DNA of 12,446 nucleotides from Dehalococcoidia bacterium (GTDB taxonomy: Bacteria; Chloroflexota; Dehalococcoidia; GIF9; AB-539-J10). Shown here in pieces: positions 6,594-12,446 of this stretch. Under the pieces are notes generated by a model. That model did no database searches, was not told where the DNA came from, and saw nothing but the letters and a program-made list of their open reading frames with translations. The stretch spans positions 1-12,446 of the forward strand of contig JAUVYX010000007.1 in assembly GCA_030602865.1 (NCBI GenBank), read 5' to 3'. The number at the start of each line of letters is the position of its first letter. The first letter of the stretch is position 1. Both the position numbers and the translations under genes were made by a program.

Positions 6594-7880
6594 TTGCCAT
6601 ATTATTTTATCTGGACCATCGGCTGCCAGATGAACAAAGCAGAATCACAGCGGATAGCCGGCTATCTGGACTCAATAGGTTATCAGAATACAGACAGCTT
6701 CAAGGATGCTGACCTTGTGGTGCTCAATACCTGCGTGGTCAGGCAGAGTGCGGAAAACAAGGTTTTAGGTACGCTGGGACTTTTAAAAGGGTTAAAAAAC
6801 GAAAGGCCAAATCTGTCTGTAATACTTACTGGCTGTTTTGTTACACCTCGTATCGAGGAATTGGAAAAGCAATTTCCGCAGGTAGACCTTTTCTTTAAAC
6901 CTGGAGCTTATTTAACTTTTAGCGACTGGCTTCAGGGACAAGGTTTTTGTTCAACCTTTAACACTCAGCATCTGCCGGCAGCTAAAATGTGTTGCTCCCC
7001 ATGTGCTCAACTTCCTATAATTCAAGGATGCAACAATTTTTGCTCCTACTGTATTGTTCCATACAGGAGAGGAAGAGAAAAAAGCCGCCCCCTGGAAGAA
7101 ATAGTCAGCGAAGTCCATAGCCTGGTTGAGGCAGGAGTGAAAGAGGTTACTCTGCTGGGGCAGAATGTTAACTCTTATGGGAATGATCTGTCAGGACATC
7201 CTGACCTGGCTGACCTGCTTGCTGAATTAAACGGTATTGGGGATTTAGCCAGGATTCGTTTTTTAACCAACCATCCCAAGGACATGAGTATAAAGTTAAT
7301 AAAAACCATGAACTCTCTCGATAAGGTTTGTGAACATATTAACCTTGCTGCCCAGTCTGGAGATGATAAAATACTTACAGCAATGAGACGTGGATATACT
7401 GTTGAGTACTTTCGAGACCTCGTTGATTCTATTCGACAGCACATCCCTGATATCTCTTTAAGCACAGACATCATCGTAGGCTTTCCAGGAGAAAGCGATG
7501 AGCAGTTTGAGCATACCTGTTCCATGCTTGAAAGTATTGCCTTTGATATGGTGCATGTGGCAATCTACTCTCCCCGACCTGGCACTATTGCCTCGAGGAA
7601 ATATGAGGATGATGTCCCGATAGAGATCAAGAAGAAAAGATTCAGTAAAATTGAGCAACTTCAGGAAGTTATAGCAGGTAAGAAAAACTCTTTTTACCAG
7701 GGGAAAAATGTTGAGGTTCTCGTAGAGGGCAGAAAAAAGGGAAAGTGGTATGGACGTAGCCGAAATGATAAGCTAGCCTTCTTTGAGGACAATCATGATT
7801 GTGTGGGTAAACTTCTTACAGTTAAAGTTAACAAAACCAGCCCTTGGGCATTGCAAGGTGAAGTCAGGTATAATAACTAG
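6594..7880 (+). CDS. miaB: tRNA-2-methylthio-N6-dimethylallyladenosine synthase MiaB
   Basis: Radical-SAM methylthiotransferase that adds a methylthio group to i6A37 of tRNAs reading U-starting codons. The 428-residue chain shows all three domains. The N-terminal UPF0004 domain has auxiliary-cluster cysteines C11 (TIGCQMN), C47 (LNTCVVR) and C81 (LTGCF). The radical-SAM core has C146, C150 and C153 in QGCNNFCSYC, followed by IVPYRRGREKSRP. A C-terminal TRAM domain for RNA binding (about 365-427) ends in the NKTSPWALQGEV-type strand usual for MiaB. GCQMN and the conserved RGRE region separate it from the RimO and MtaB branches. The N-terminus is very short before the first cysteine, as I recall for Dehalococcoides-like MiaB. 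The start is TTG with AGGAG 6 bases upstream. A Cys-rich patch (C133, C134, C137) just before the SAM motif is extra. yajC follows 20 bp downstream. Confidence 0.95.
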   Translation: MPYYFIWTIGCQMNKAESQRIAGYLDSIGYQNTDSFKDADLVVLNTCVVRQSAENKVLGTLGLLKGLKNERPNLSVILTGCFVTPRIEELEKQFPQVDLFFKPGAYLTFSDWLQGQGFCSTFNTQHLPAAKMCCSPCAQLPIIQGCNNFCSYCIVPYRRGREKSRPLEEIVSEVHSLVEAGVKEVTLLGQNVNSYGNDLSGHPDLADLLAELNGIGDLARIRFLTNHPKDMSIKLIKTMNSLDKVCEHINLAAQSGDDKILTAMRRGYTVEYFRDLVDSIRQHIPDISLSTDIIVGFPGESDEQFEHTCSMLESIAFDMVHVAIYSPRPGTIASRKYEDDVPIEIKKKRFSKIEQLQEVIAGKKNSFYQGKNVEVLVEGRKKGKWYGRSRNDKLAFFEDNHDCVGKLLTVKVNKTSPWALQGEVRYNN

Positions 7881-7900
7881 TTAAAATAAGGAGGCATATT

Positions 7901-8185
7901 ATGGAGTTTTTTACAGAAGGCATCGGAGGGACTATTGTTTTTCTTGCGTTAATGTTTGGTATGGTCTATTTCGTACTGATTAGGCCACAACGTAAGAGGC
8001 AGAAGGAACATGAAGAGTTGACCAGTGAGCTAAAGAAAGGCAATAAAGTGCGTACTGCCGGAGGTATCTATGGCGTGTTAGAAACTGTCGGCGACGAAAC
8101 TGTAACCCTGAAAGTAGAATCAGGTGCCCTTTTGAGAGTGGCTAAAGATAGTGTGATTACCAAACTGGACACCATGGATAAGTAG
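7901..8185 (+). CDS. yajC: Preprotein translocase accessory subunit YajC
   Basis: A 94-residue single-pass membrane protein that accompanies SecDF in the Sec translocon. One hydrophobic segment spans about residues 10-27, followed directly by the family hallmark LIRPQRKRQKEHEEL (26-40). The cytoplasmic domain is a small beta barrel: KKGNKVRTAGGIYGVLETVGDETVTLKV, with the KGxxVxTxGGIxG motif. Length is normal for the family. The start is fixed by a strong AAGGAGG (7888-7894) six bases before the ATG. It lies 20 bp after miaB and 59 bp before nadA on the same strand, so the three may share a transcript. No secD or secF gene is in the window. Confidence 0.95.
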   Translation: MEFFTEGIGGTIVFLALMFGMVYFVLIRPQRKRQKEHEELTSELKKGNKVRTAGGIYGVLETVGDETVTLKVESGALLRVAKDSVITKLDTMDK

Positions 8186-8244
8186 AGCTTTCGAGTTAGC
8201 TGCCCTGATTAATAGACAGACTTATTTGCCATGGCAGAGTAGAC

Positions 8245-9171
8245 ATGGATAGACGTGAAGAAACTGAAGTAAAAATTGCCAGGCTAAAAAGAGAGCTTAA
8301 CGCTGTTATAGTAGCCCATAATTACCAGCGCCCTGAAGTTCAGGATATCGCTGATTTCACTGGCGACTCACTTGAACTGGCGCGGAAATGTGTTGGAATC
8401 AGTTCGAAAACTATTGTCTTCTGCGGCGTTCGCTTTATGGCAGAAACAGCAGCTATACTCAATACTGATGCCACGGTGCTGCTGACTAACCCAAAGGCAG
8501 GCTGTCCCTTAGCCAATACCATTGATGTCAATGAACTCCTGCGATGGAAAAATCAATATCCGGAAGCTACCGTGGTATCTTATATAAATACTACAGCAGC
8601 AGTTAAAGCGGAGAGCGATGTTTGTTGCACTTCAGCCAATGGAGTAGATGTAGTGAATGCCATGCCGGGGGAGAAAACCTTATTTATTCCGGACAGGAAT
8701 TTGGGGCATTATGTTTCTACAAAGACCAAAAAGAAAGTAATACTTTATCCGGGTGTCTGTTACGTACATGATAGGATAACCACTGAGCACATTAAACTGG
8801 CAAAACAGCGTTATCCCGGGGCAAAGGTCTTGGTACATCCCGAATGTCGTCCGGAGGTGATAGATCTGGCGGATGCTGCGCTGAGTACCTCTCAAATGAT
8901 ACGTTATGCAGAGCAGAGCAGTGATAGAGTTTTTCTCATAGGCACAGAAGAAGGGATGTTACACTCCCTTAGAAAAAATAATCCTGGAAAGGAATTTCAT
9001 TTAGTAGCTGACGATTCTGTTTGTTTTAATATGAAGATGACTACTTTAGAAACTGTTGTTGAAACCATGGAAACAGGGAAGAATGTGGTCACTGTTCCAG
9101 AAGAGATCAGGGTTAATGCTAAACGTGCCATCGACCGGATGCTCAGTATAAGCAAGATGAGAAATAAATGA
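8245..9171 (+). CDS. nadA: Quinolinate synthase NadA
   Basis: Condenses iminoaspartate with dihydroxyacetone phosphate to quinolinate, the second step of de novo NAD synthesis. It is a [4Fe-4S] enzyme in the cytoplasm. The 308-residue length is that of the short form found in many anaerobes and archaea. Motifs are AHNYQRPEVQDIADFTGDSL (24-43), CGVRFMAETA (60-69), and the three cluster cysteines C87 (AGCPLA), C172 (PGVCYVH) and C260 (VCFNMKMTTLE). The substrate-binding HPECRPEV (198-205) and TSANG (129-133) are also present. The ATG at 8245 has only a modest upstream GCAGAG, and the conserved core begins about 20 residues in. Its stop overlaps the nadB start (ATGA), so the two are translationally coupled. 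Together with nadB and nadC it gives the complete aspartate route. Confidence 0.96.
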   Translation: MDRREETEVKIARLKRELNAVIVAHNYQRPEVQDIADFTGDSLELARKCVGISSKTIVFCGVRFMAETAAILNTDATVLLTNPKAGCPLANTIDVNELLRWKNQYPEATVVSYINTTAAVKAESDVCCTSANGVDVVNAMPGEKTLFIPDRNLGHYVSTKTKKKVILYPGVCYVHDRITTEHIKLAKQRYPGAKVLVHPECRPEVIDLADAALSTSQMIRYAEQSSDRVFLIGTEEGMLHSLRKNNPGKEFHLVADDSVCFNMKMTTLETVVETMETGKNVVTVPEEIRVNAKRAIDRMLSISKMRNK

Positions 9172-10736
9172 CTCACTACGACTATATTGTAGTAGGTAGT
9201 GGTATTGCCGGTCTTTATTGCGCACTGCTCGCCATCGAGCAAGGTAGTGTTCTTGTATTAACCAAGAGCAGTATTGATGACTGTAATACAAGACATGCTC
9301 AGGGAGGCATTGCGGTGGCTATAGGAGCGGGTGACTCCCCTGAACTTCACTTCAAGGACACCATAGCAGCAGGAGATGGACTATGTGACTCTGAAGCAGT
9401 GCATATCTTGACCGATGAGGCTGCTAATTGTATTACTGACCTTATTAATTTCAAGGTTCCCTTCGATACTCTAAATGGAGAAATTACCTTCACCCGAGAA
9501 GCCGCTCACAGCATCCCTCGCATTATTCATGCTGGAGGTGATGCCACGGGTGAGCACATCGAGGTCTCTTTATCTAAGTTGGTGAGAGCTTCTGGAATTA
9601 AAGTCCTGGAACATTGCCTTGTCAGCGAAATATTATCAGAGGAAAGCAAGGTAACAGGGGTAAAAGCAATTGATTGTCGAACCGGGTCAGTGGATGAATA
9701 CAGCTGTTCGTTTCTTCTATTAGCTTCAGGAGGACTTGGACGTTTATTCAAATATACCACTAACTCTGATGTAGTTACAGGAGATGGAATAGCCTTGGCC
9801 TATGAAGCCGGGGCCGAAATCTGTGATATGGAATTTTTTCAGTTCCATCCTACAGCCCTCCGCCTTGCTGGAGTAGCCCCCTTTTTAATTTCAGAAGCTG
9901 TTAGAGGAGAGGGAGCTATACTGAGAAATTCAAAGGGATACCGTTTTATGCTGGACTATACACCTCAAGCTGAACTGGCGCCCCGTGATGTGGTAGCTAG
10001 AAGTGTAATTTACGAGATGGAAAAAACCAGTAGCGATAAGGTGTATCTTGATGTCACCCATTTACCTGTTTGCTTGGTTACCACTCGCTTTCCTAACATA
10101 TATCGCTTTTGCCTGGATAATGGCCTGGATATGACCAGAGAACTTATTCCCGTAGCTCCGGTGGCACACTACCTTATGGGTGGTGTCAGAGTAGACCTGT
10201 GGGGAGAAACAAACATCTCTGGCTTGTTTGCAGTCGGGGAAGTGGCCTGTACAGGAGCACATGGAGCTAACAGACTGGCGTCTAATTCATTACTTGAGGC
10301 AGTGGTGTTTGGTAAAAGGGCAATAGAGAAAACAAAACTGGACGGGGCCTCAAGGAAGGCAGCCCCAAAAGTCAGGAAGCACCAGGACTATTGCTCTCTT
10401 CCGGATCGGGAGAATACAGTTAGCCAGGCACCATTAAATCTATCTAATTTACAATCACTTATGTGGGACAAAGTAGGCATCATCCGCTCGGGAAAAAGCC
10501 TTCTTGAGGCAGCAAATATTTTGCTGACCTGGGAGCGACTCCTTGCTAAATCTATTGACCGCCCGTCTTATGAACTAAGGAATTTGATTCTCTGTGGTCG
10601 ACTGATGTCTGAAGCAGCTTTGCTGCGCAAAGAAAGTCGCGGTGCCCATTTCCGTACTGATTTTCCTCAGTCTCTGCCAGCCTGGCAACACCATGTCATC
10701 TTCAAACGCAAAGAAGGAGCTAACAGGAAAAATTGA
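9168..10736 (+). CDS. nadB: L-aspartate oxidase NadB
   Basis: FAD-dependent enzyme that oxidises L-aspartate to iminoaspartate, the substrate of NadA. The 522-residue chain has the N-terminal dinucleotide-binding motif VVGSGIAG (8-15) and RHAQGGIAVA (42-51). The active-site residues known from the E. coli enzyme are all in place: Glu111 (TREAAHS), His227 (FHPTA), Arg273 (APRDVVAR), His334 (VAHYLMGG) and Arg369 (GANRLASNS). The C-terminal helical domain of the succinate-dehydrogenase flavoprotein family follows, ending in RKESRGAHFRTDFP (about 497-510). In an anaerobe, fumarate or another acceptor would replace oxygen. The start ATG overlaps the nadA stop by 4 bases, and the stop overlaps the nadC TTG start, so the three genes form a tight operon. 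Confidence 0.96.
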   Translation: MTHYDYIVVGSGIAGLYCALLAIEQGSVLVLTKSSIDDCNTRHAQGGIAVAIGAGDSPELHFKDTIAAGDGLCDSEAVHILTDEAANCITDLINFKVPFDTLNGEITFTREAAHSIPRIIHAGGDATGEHIEVSLSKLVRASGIKVLEHCLVSEILSEESKVTGVKAIDCRTGSVDEYSCSFLLLASGGLGRLFKYTTNSDVVTGDGIALAYEAGAEICDMEFFQFHPTALRLAGVAPFLISEAVRGEGAILRNSKGYRFMLDYTPQAELAPRDVVARSVIYEMEKTSSDKVYLDVTHLPVCLVTTRFPNIYRFCLDNGLDMTRELIPVAPVAHYLMGGVRVDLWGETNISGLFAVGEVACTGAHGANRLASNSLLEAVVFGKRAIEKTKLDGASRKAAPKVRKHQDYCSLPDRENTVSQAPLNLSNLQSLMWDKVGIIRSGKSLLEAANILLTWERLLAKSIDRPSYELRNLILCGRLMSEAALLRKESRGAHFRTDFPQSLPAWQHHVIFKRKEGANRKN

Positions 10737-11608
10737 ATTTCGAAGATACTGAAATGCTAACAGATGCCATTATCGGGGAAATTGTTGGTCGTGCCTTAAA
10801 AGAAGACCATGTCAGCGAAGATGTTACTACCGATGCGCTAATCCCTGTTGACCAGCACGGTATTGCTCGCCTCATCTCTGAGGTCCCAGGGATTCTTGCT
10901 GGAATGAATGTAGTTAATAAGGTTTTTCATAAGGTAAACCCAACTTTCAAAATAGATAGCAGGATTGAAGACGGGTCCAGGATGCAATCAGGTGACGTTA
11001 TTGCCATTATAGAAGGTGAGATAGCGGGTATCCTGAAAGCAGAGAGGGTGGCTTTAAATTTCCTTCAAAGACTAAGCGGTATCGCTACAGAAACAAACCG
11101 TTATGTAGAGTCAGTAAAAGGGCTGCCGGTTTATATCCTGGATACCCGGAAAACAACGCCCGGATTGAGAGCGCTGGAGAAATATGCCGTTAAAATCGGA
11201 GGCGGAAAGAACCACCGTATGAATTTATCAGACAGAATCCTTATTAAGGATAATCATCTGGCTGCGCTCCGCTACCATGGACTGAACCTCCATGCTGTAG
11301 TTACAAAAGTAAGAAAAAATGCTAATCCCAGGCTGCAAATAGAGGTGGAAGTTAGCACCCCACAAGAAGCATTGCAGGCTGTTGAAGCTGGTGCTGAGAT
11401 AATCATGCTGGACAATATGAGCCTCGAAGATATGCGACTCGCGGTAACTCTGGTTCATGGGCGGGCGTCAATCGAAGCTTCGGGAGGGATTACGCTGGAC
11501 AGGGTCCGCGCTGTGGCTGAGACTGGCGTTAATTTTATCTCCGTAGGGGCTCTTACTCATTCGGTAAAATCCTTGGATATCAGCCTGGATGTCAGGCCAC
11601 TTTCTTAG
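10733..11608 (+). CDS. nadC: Nicotinate-nucleotide pyrophosphorylase (carboxylating) NadC
   Basis: Quinolinate phosphoribosyltransferase, converting quinolinate and PRPP to nicotinate mononucleotide with loss of CO2. The 291-residue chain has ERVALNFLQRLSGIAT (104-119), DTRKTTPGLR (137-146), KIGGGKNHRMNLSD (154-167), KDNH (172-175), EVEV (204-207), MLDNMS (225-230), EASGGI (248-253) and SVGALTHS (270-277). These cover the phosphate- and quinolinate-binding residues of the family. The start is drawn at TTG 10733, which overlaps the nadB stop and has AGGA four bases before it. An ATG at 10754 (codon 8) is an alternative, and the family does not need the first seven residues. It is the last gene of the nad operon. 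Confidence 0.95.
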   Translation: MNFEDTEMLTDAIIGEIVGRALKEDHVSEDVTTDALIPVDQHGIARLISEVPGILAGMNVVNKVFHKVNPTFKIDSRIEDGSRMQSGDVIAIIEGEIAGILKAERVALNFLQRLSGIATETNRYVESVKGLPVYILDTRKTTPGLRALEKYAVKIGGGKNHRMNLSDRILIKDNHLAALRYHGLNLHAVVTKVRKNANPRLQIEVEVSTPQEALQAVEAGAEIIMLDNMSLEDMRLAVTLVHGRASIEASGGITLDRVRAVAETGVNFISVGALTHSVKSLDISLDVRPLS

Positions 11609-11612
11609 CAGC

Positions 11613-11680
11613 AAACAGCATCGTTTTCAACTTTCTCCAGTTCAGTTTATGCCTGATGTGTCATGCTCTGCTGTTTTTTT
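11613..11680 (+). terminator. Possible terminator of the nad operon (long loop)
   Basis: AAACAGCA (11613-11620), just after the nadC stop, is complementary to TGCTGTTT (11669-11676), which runs on into a T-run ending at 11680. The intervening loop of about 48 bases is unusually long, so this is weak. It overlaps the 3' end of the permease remnant on the other strand. Confidence 0.25.
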
Positions 11681-12018
11681 GTCTTTCTTTTAGGTGAAAA
11701 CACCATTGAGATACCGAATATGATAGATGAGGTTATCACAATGGCGGCGCCAGATGGGAGATTGAAAAAGTATGAACTTGTCAGCCCGACCAGGCAGGAA
11801 ATGACCCCAAATACAGAAGCGATAAAAAGCATTCGTCGCAGGTTGTATGTAAGCTGATATGCCGCCGCCGCAGGATTGATAATGAGGGAGTAGACCAGTA
11901 ATCCACCGATGCTTCGCATTGATACTGTAACAGTCAGACCAGTGAGTATCAACAGTGAATAGAAGATAAAAGTAGCTGAAATGCCTACTGCCATGGCAAC
12001 AGCCCGATGACAAATCAC
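11647..12018 (-). pseudogene. C-terminal remnant of a zinc/manganese ABC-3 family permease
   Basis: This frame encodes about the last 120 residues of an ABC-3 (ZnuB/MntB-like) membrane permease, which imports Zn2+ or Mn2+ with a binding protein and an ATPase. Intact members have roughly 260-290 residues. The visible part includes AVGISATFIFYSLLILTGLT, SMRSIGGLLVYSLIINPAAA, RRMLFIASVFGVISCLVGLT and LPSGAAIVITSSIIFG, the hydrophobic segments of the C-terminal half. A GTG at 12018 opens the frame, but an in-frame TAA lies at 12049-12051 and family resemblance ends near residue 5, where the 95-bp repeat begins. So the N-terminal half was lost. No partner genes for the transporter are in view. The remnant is convergent with nadC. 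A short expressed membrane peptide cannot be excluded. Confidence 0.75.
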
Positions 12019-12100
12019 ATCACCTTTGCAATCGCTTGCAATAAGCGATTATAAATTAAATCTATTGCTGACAATCATTACATACTCCGGAAATGATCAT
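12006..12100. repeat. 95-bp direct repeat, left copy
   Basis: It matches 12196-12290 at 89 of 95 positions without gaps, at an offset of exactly 190 bp. Read on the minus strand it holds the last 12 codons of a Fur-type protein and the stop, then a spacer with the palindrome AATCGCTT-(5)-AAGCGATT (12030-12050), then a short stretch reading GDVICH that runs into the permease remnant. Four of the six mismatches cluster near the 12006 end. Confidence 0.9.
12030..12050. promoter_or_regulatory. Palindrome in the left repeat copy (operator or hairpin)
   Basis: AATCGCTT and AAGCGATT are perfect inverted repeats around GCAAT. The copy in the right repeat (12220-12240) has one change (AAGTGATT). The AATCG...CGATT outline recalls Zur-type operators, although the spacing differs, and it lies next to Fur and metal-permease remnants. 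No T-run follows, so it is not a standard terminator. Confidence 0.35.
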
Positions 12101-12214
12101 ATGACGTAAATCTGCTTCGAACCCATATTCCCGAAGTATGGTAGCCTTCAATGGCTCTAAAGTTGATTCCTCTAAATCGATTACTTTTCCGCAGAGATGG
12201 CAAATCAAATCACA
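12062..12214 (-). pseudogene. C-terminal 50 residues of a Fur-family metal regulator
   Basis: Minus-strand codons from 12214 to the TAG at 12062-12064 encode the tail of a Fur/Zur/PerR-type repressor. It starts CDLICHLCGKVIDLEES and ends GVCNDCQQ. The two CxxC pairs (CHLC and CNDC) are the structural zinc site of the family, and the YGF-type strand lies between them. Intact Fur proteins have about 130-150 residues; the DNA-binding winged helix and the His-rich metal site are missing. An in-frame TAA stands directly before the first codon (12215-12217), so there is no start, and upstream sequence is the second repeat copy. This is a remnant, not a small gene. With the permease remnant it suggests a broken zinc or manganese uptake locus. 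Confidence 0.75.
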
Positions 12215-12290
12215 TTAGCAATCGCTTGCAATAAGTGATTATAAATTAAAGCTATTGCTGACAATCATTACATACTCCGGAAATGATCAT
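12196..12290. repeat. 95-bp direct repeat, right copy
   Basis: Right partner of 12006-12100. On the minus strand it interrupts a thiamine-diphosphate-enzyme-like start after about 24 codons, then carries the Fur tail, the spacer with the imperfect palindrome (12220-12240) and the first Fur codons CDLICH. Together the two copies amount to about one and a half turns of a 190-bp tandem unit covering 12006-12290. Confidence 0.9.
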
Positions 12291-12366
12291 CGTCTATCCC
12301 GAATACGAATTCAACTCCCTGTGCCTTGATCATGTGTACAATTGTTTCCCACTGATAGCTGGACAT
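12268..12366 (-). pseudogene. N-terminal fragment resembling a thiamine-diphosphate-dependent enzyme
   Basis: A 32-codon minus-strand frame starts with MSSYQWETIVHMIKAQGVEF and VFGI. This resembles the first strand and helix of acetolactate-synthase-like ThDP enzymes (xxxIVxxLKAxGVxxVFGxPG). The resemblance stops at GID, exactly where the 95-bp repeat begins at 12290, and a TAA follows at 12268-12270. The frame is also open upstream to the window edge, so the ATG at 12366 is a guess; the upstream codons do not resemble the family. It is too short for a firm call. It may be a truncated gene start or part of a rearrangement. Confidence 0.4.
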
Positions 12367-12446
12367 ATCATTACCAGTGGAGAACAAGCGGAGTAGGCCT
12401 CTGAAACCACTAATGGGCTGGATTTCAGTCCTTGCGGTGATAGAAA

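Noticed and set aside
8227..8236. TGCCATGGCA perfect 10-bp palindrome before nadA as an NAD-regulator operator
   Set aside because: It is short, does not resemble NrtR or NiaR sites I know, and palindromes of this length occur by chance; only one copy is seen.
12062..12214. Fur fragment as an intact small zinc-ribbon protein
   Set aside because: There is no start codon before CDLICH, an in-frame TAA stands directly upstream, and the sequence matches the C-terminal third of a normal Fur protein.
12006..12290. CRISPR array or integron attC sites as explanation of the repeats
   Set aside because: There are only two copies of 95 bp at 190-bp spacing containing coding sequence; no short uniform repeats and spacers, no integrase, and no attC core sites are visible.

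Overview
The window reads as chromosomal DNA of an anaerobic bacterium, most likely Chloroflexota of the Dehalococcoidia type. The best hints are the short MiaB that begins MPYYFIWTIGCQMN, which I recall as typical of Dehalococcoides-like MiaB, and the cytoplasmic molybdenum/iron-sulfur enzyme. The placement rests on remembered family resemblance, not on a search, and is moderate at best.

Layout, left to right. (1) 1-398: 3' end of a short-chain dehydrogenase, cut by the window edge. (2) 499-1275 (+): a DUF1028 protein. (3) 1306-2205 (-): a ureohydrolase of the agmatinase/guanidinobutyrase type, convergent with the DUF1028 gene; all six metal ligands are present but one usually conserved His is Arg. 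(4) 2299-6223 (-): a two-gene molybdoenzyme operon. The small subunit has four [4Fe-4S] motifs plus a C-terminal beta domain. The 1035-residue large subunit starts with a complete TorD-type chaperone domain fused to a molybdopterin catalytic subunit that has no N-terminal iron-sulfur motif. The architecture resembles pyrogallol-phloroglucinol transhydroxylase, apart from the fused chaperone and the fully cysteine-equipped small subunit. (5) 6224-6593: divergent regulatory region with a promoter candidate on each strand and two inverted repeats. (6) 6594-11608 (+): miaB, yajC, nadA, nadB, nadC. The three nad genes are overlapping or closely spaced and encode the whole aspartate-to-nicotinate-mononucleotide branch of NAD synthesis. 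(7) 11609-12446: a degraded region read on the minus strand, holding the C-terminal part of a zinc/manganese ABC-3 permease, the C-terminal 50 residues of a Fur-family regulator, and the first residues of what looks like a thiamine-diphosphate enzyme. The pieces are joined by two copies of a 95-bp repeat spaced exactly 190 bp, each carrying a palindrome.

How the genes work together: the nad genes form one pathway, and NadA, MiaB and the molybdoenzyme small subunit all depend on [4Fe-4S] clusters, which suits an anaerobe. The molybdoenzyme pair is one complex, with its maturation chaperone apparently built into the catalytic chain. The SDR, DUF1028 protein and ureohydrolase may belong to a small catabolic neighbourhood, but no substrate can be read from the sequence. 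The most unusual items are the chaperone-catalytic fusion and the repeat-joined gene fragments at the right end.
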